Assembly (NCBI RefSeq): GCF_028745505.1
Contig: NZ_JAQZZL010000002.1
Span: forward strand, 310,001 to 374,000
Length of the DNA stretch: 64,000 bases
Origin: Lentisphaera marina
GTDB lineage: Bacteria > Verrucomicrobiota > Lentisphaeria > Lentisphaerales > Lentisphaeraceae
Reading direction: 5' to 3'
The notes beneath the pieces are model-generated. The model saw only the letters and a program-made list of their open reading frames with translations, was not told where the DNA came from and made no database searches. Shown here in pieces: positions 62,740 through 64,000 of this stretch. The first letter of the stretch is position 1; each line of letters opens with the position of its first letter. Made by a program: the position numbers and the translations under genes.

Positions 62740-64000
62740 ATGGAATTCATAAACATTGATAATATGCCAAGCATGGAAGAATTGTTTGGCTCAGTAGAGA
62801 CTAGCACTAAAAATTACCAAGAAGGTAAACTTATCAAAGGCGTAGTCGTTGATAAGAGAGATAATGGTGCATTAATTGACATCAACTATAAAGCAGAAGG
62901 TTTTGTTCCTTCAGACGAGTTTAAAGACTGGGATGCTTTAAAAGTAGGTGACGAGCTAGAGGTGTATCTCGAAGCTCTAGAAGATGAAAATAGCATGCCA
63001 GAAATTTCTGTTGCCCGTGCAGAGCTTGAGAAAGCTTGGTCTAACCTCCTCGAGAATACTAACGAAGGTGACCTTATTAAAGGTCTAGTTAAGTACCGTG
63101 TTAAAGGTGGTTTAATTGTTGATGTTGGTGTAGAGGCTTTCCTCCCAGGTTCACATATCGATATTGGTCCAGTTCGCAATTTAGATGATTTCCTCAATCA
63201 AGAGTACGAATTTAAAGTACTTAAGATTAACCAAGATAAAAATAACATCATTATTTCACGTCGTGAACTTCTTGAAGAAGCACGTGAAGAGCAAAAAGAT
63301 GCACTTCTTAAAGTGATCAAAATTGGTGATATTCTTCCTGGTACAGTTAAAAACATTACAGACTTCGGTGCTTTCGTTGACTTAAACGGAATGGATGGCC
63401 TTCTTCATATCACTGATATGAGCTGGGGTCGTATTGCTCACCCATCAGAGATGCTCGCTATTGGCGACACAACTGAAGTAATGATCCTTGACATCGACGA
63501 AGAGAAGAAGCGTGTTTCTTTAGGTCTTAAGCAGAAGAGCTCAGATCCATGGAAAGATATCGCTGGTCGTTACCCACTCGGTAAAAAGATCTCTGGTAAA
63601 GTTGTTAACATCATGCCTTACGGCGCATTCATCGAGTTAGAAGATGGTATCGAAGGTCTTATCCACGTTAGTGAGATGAGTTGGACTAAGCGTATTACTC
63701 GCGCTAGTGATGTTCTAATGATTGGTGAAGAAGTAGAAGCTATCATCTTGGACATCCAAGAAGATACAAGAAAAATTTCACTTGGTCTCCGTCAGACACA
63801 AGATAACCCTTGGGAAGTAATCGCAAAGGATTACCCAATTGGTTCAATTGTTAAAGGTAAAGTTCGCAACCTCACTACTTACGGTGCGTTTGTTGAAATT
63901 AAAGACGATATCGATGGTATGATTCATATCTCTGATATGTCTTGGACTAAGAAAGTTAATAATCCAGCTGAAGTTCTTAAGAAGGGTGACGAAGTTGAGG
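62740..64000 (+). CDS. rpsA: 30S ribosomal protein S1, N-terminal part (runs off the window)
   Basis: The frame is open from the ATG at 62740 to the window end, giving 420 residues. S1 repeats follow one another: a weak first near 26-95, a second near 110-185, then classic ones starting near residues 197 (DFGAFVDLNGMDGLLHITDM), 283 (YGAFIELEDGIEGLIHVSEM) and 367 (YGAFVEIKDDIDGMIHISDM). S1 brings mRNA to the 30S subunit. A GAAGG lies about 30 bases before the start and no good ribosome site nearby, as often for rpsA. In-frame ATGs at 62764 and 62773 are alternatives. CCGG-atact-CCGG in the leader may be a control hairpin. Confidence 0.94.
   Translation, partial: MEFINIDNMPSMEELFGSVETSTKNYQEGKLIKGVVVDKRDNGALIDINYKAEGFVPSDEFKDWDALKVGDELEVYLEALEDENSMPEISVARAELEKAWSNLLENTNEGDLIKGLVKYRVKGGLIVDVGVEAFLPGSHIDIGPVRNLDDFLNQEYEFKVLKINQDKNNIIISRRELLEEAREEQKDALLKVIKIGDILPGTVKNITDFGAFVDLNGMDGLLHITDMSWGRIAHPSEMLAIGDTTEVMILDIDEEKKRVSLGLKQKSSDPWKDIAGRYPLGKKISGKVVNIMPYGAFIELEDGIEGLIHVSEMSWTKRITRASDVLMIGEEVEAIILDIQEDTRKISLGLRQTQDNPWEVIAKDYPIGSIVKGKVRNLTTYGAFVEIKDDIDGMIHISDMSWTKKVNNPAEVLKKGDEVE

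Overview
The window looks like chromosomal DNA of a marine Lentisphaerae bacterium (PVC group), probably Lentisphaera or a close relative. This is a judgement from gene families, not a database result. It rests on several FTLIEL-type prepilin proteins with a C-terminal H-X-DG signature, a Gram-negative envelope gene set (porin, TolC, O-antigen ligase, SPFH proteins), moderate-to-low G+C, and short heptamer-based intergenic repeats. No tRNA, rRNA, CRISPR array, prophage or insertion sequence was seen.

Layout. 0-5 kb: the end of a polysaccharide locus, with a GT4 glycosyltransferase, asparagine synthase, and a convergent AT-rich three-gene set (GT2, GtrA flippase, GT-C membrane transferase). 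5.3-6.6 kb: two prepilin-like genes. 6.6-7.35 kb: a repeat-filled spacer. 7.35-20.2 kb: a tightly packed nine-gene minus-strand operon encoding two ABC-2 permeases, one ABC ATPase, three SPFH/HflKC-like proteins, a P1B-type ATPase with an altered CPx motif, an unnamed helical protein and an O-antigen-ligase/TPR protein. A TTGAAG-17-TATAAT promoter precedes it. This is the best candidate for an undescribed envelope system. 20.3-20.9 kb: a Phd/VapC toxin-antitoxin pair. 21-25.7 kb: the pyruvate dehydrogenase operon (E1 alpha, E1 beta, E2, E3).

25.9-32.6 kb: Maf, a transglutaminase-like lipoprotein, a prepilin, a porin, TatD, a nitrobindin-like barrel with a truncated globin, thioredoxin and a DJ-1 protein. 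32.6-36 kb: a periplasmic binding protein overlapping a hybrid histidine kinase. 36-39.3 kb: a glutathione-related operon (phytochelatin-synthase-like lipoprotein, gamma-glutamyltransferase, Ogt-like protein, DoxX). 39.5-47 kb: DUF1653, then a heavy-metal RND efflux operon with His-rich and Cys-rich accessory proteins. 47-54.3 kb: threonine biosynthesis (thrC, hom), a zinc-ribbon pseudokinase, monomeric isocitrate dehydrogenase and dapB. 54.6-64 kb: a TonB-like/cyclase-fold fusion, an RDD protein, a zinc-ribbon membrane protein, PilT, ribosomal protein L21, a GH78-like rhamnosidase and the start of ribosomal protein S1.

The most striking non-gene signal is a set of 7-bp-period repeats and a folded palindromic element. 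They occur in the 6.6-7.35 kb spacer and also in frame inside the C-terminal third of the ABC ATPase gene of the nine-gene operon. A second signal is an array just after that operon, in which a constant GTYAACTYA linker alternates with different mini-hairpins.
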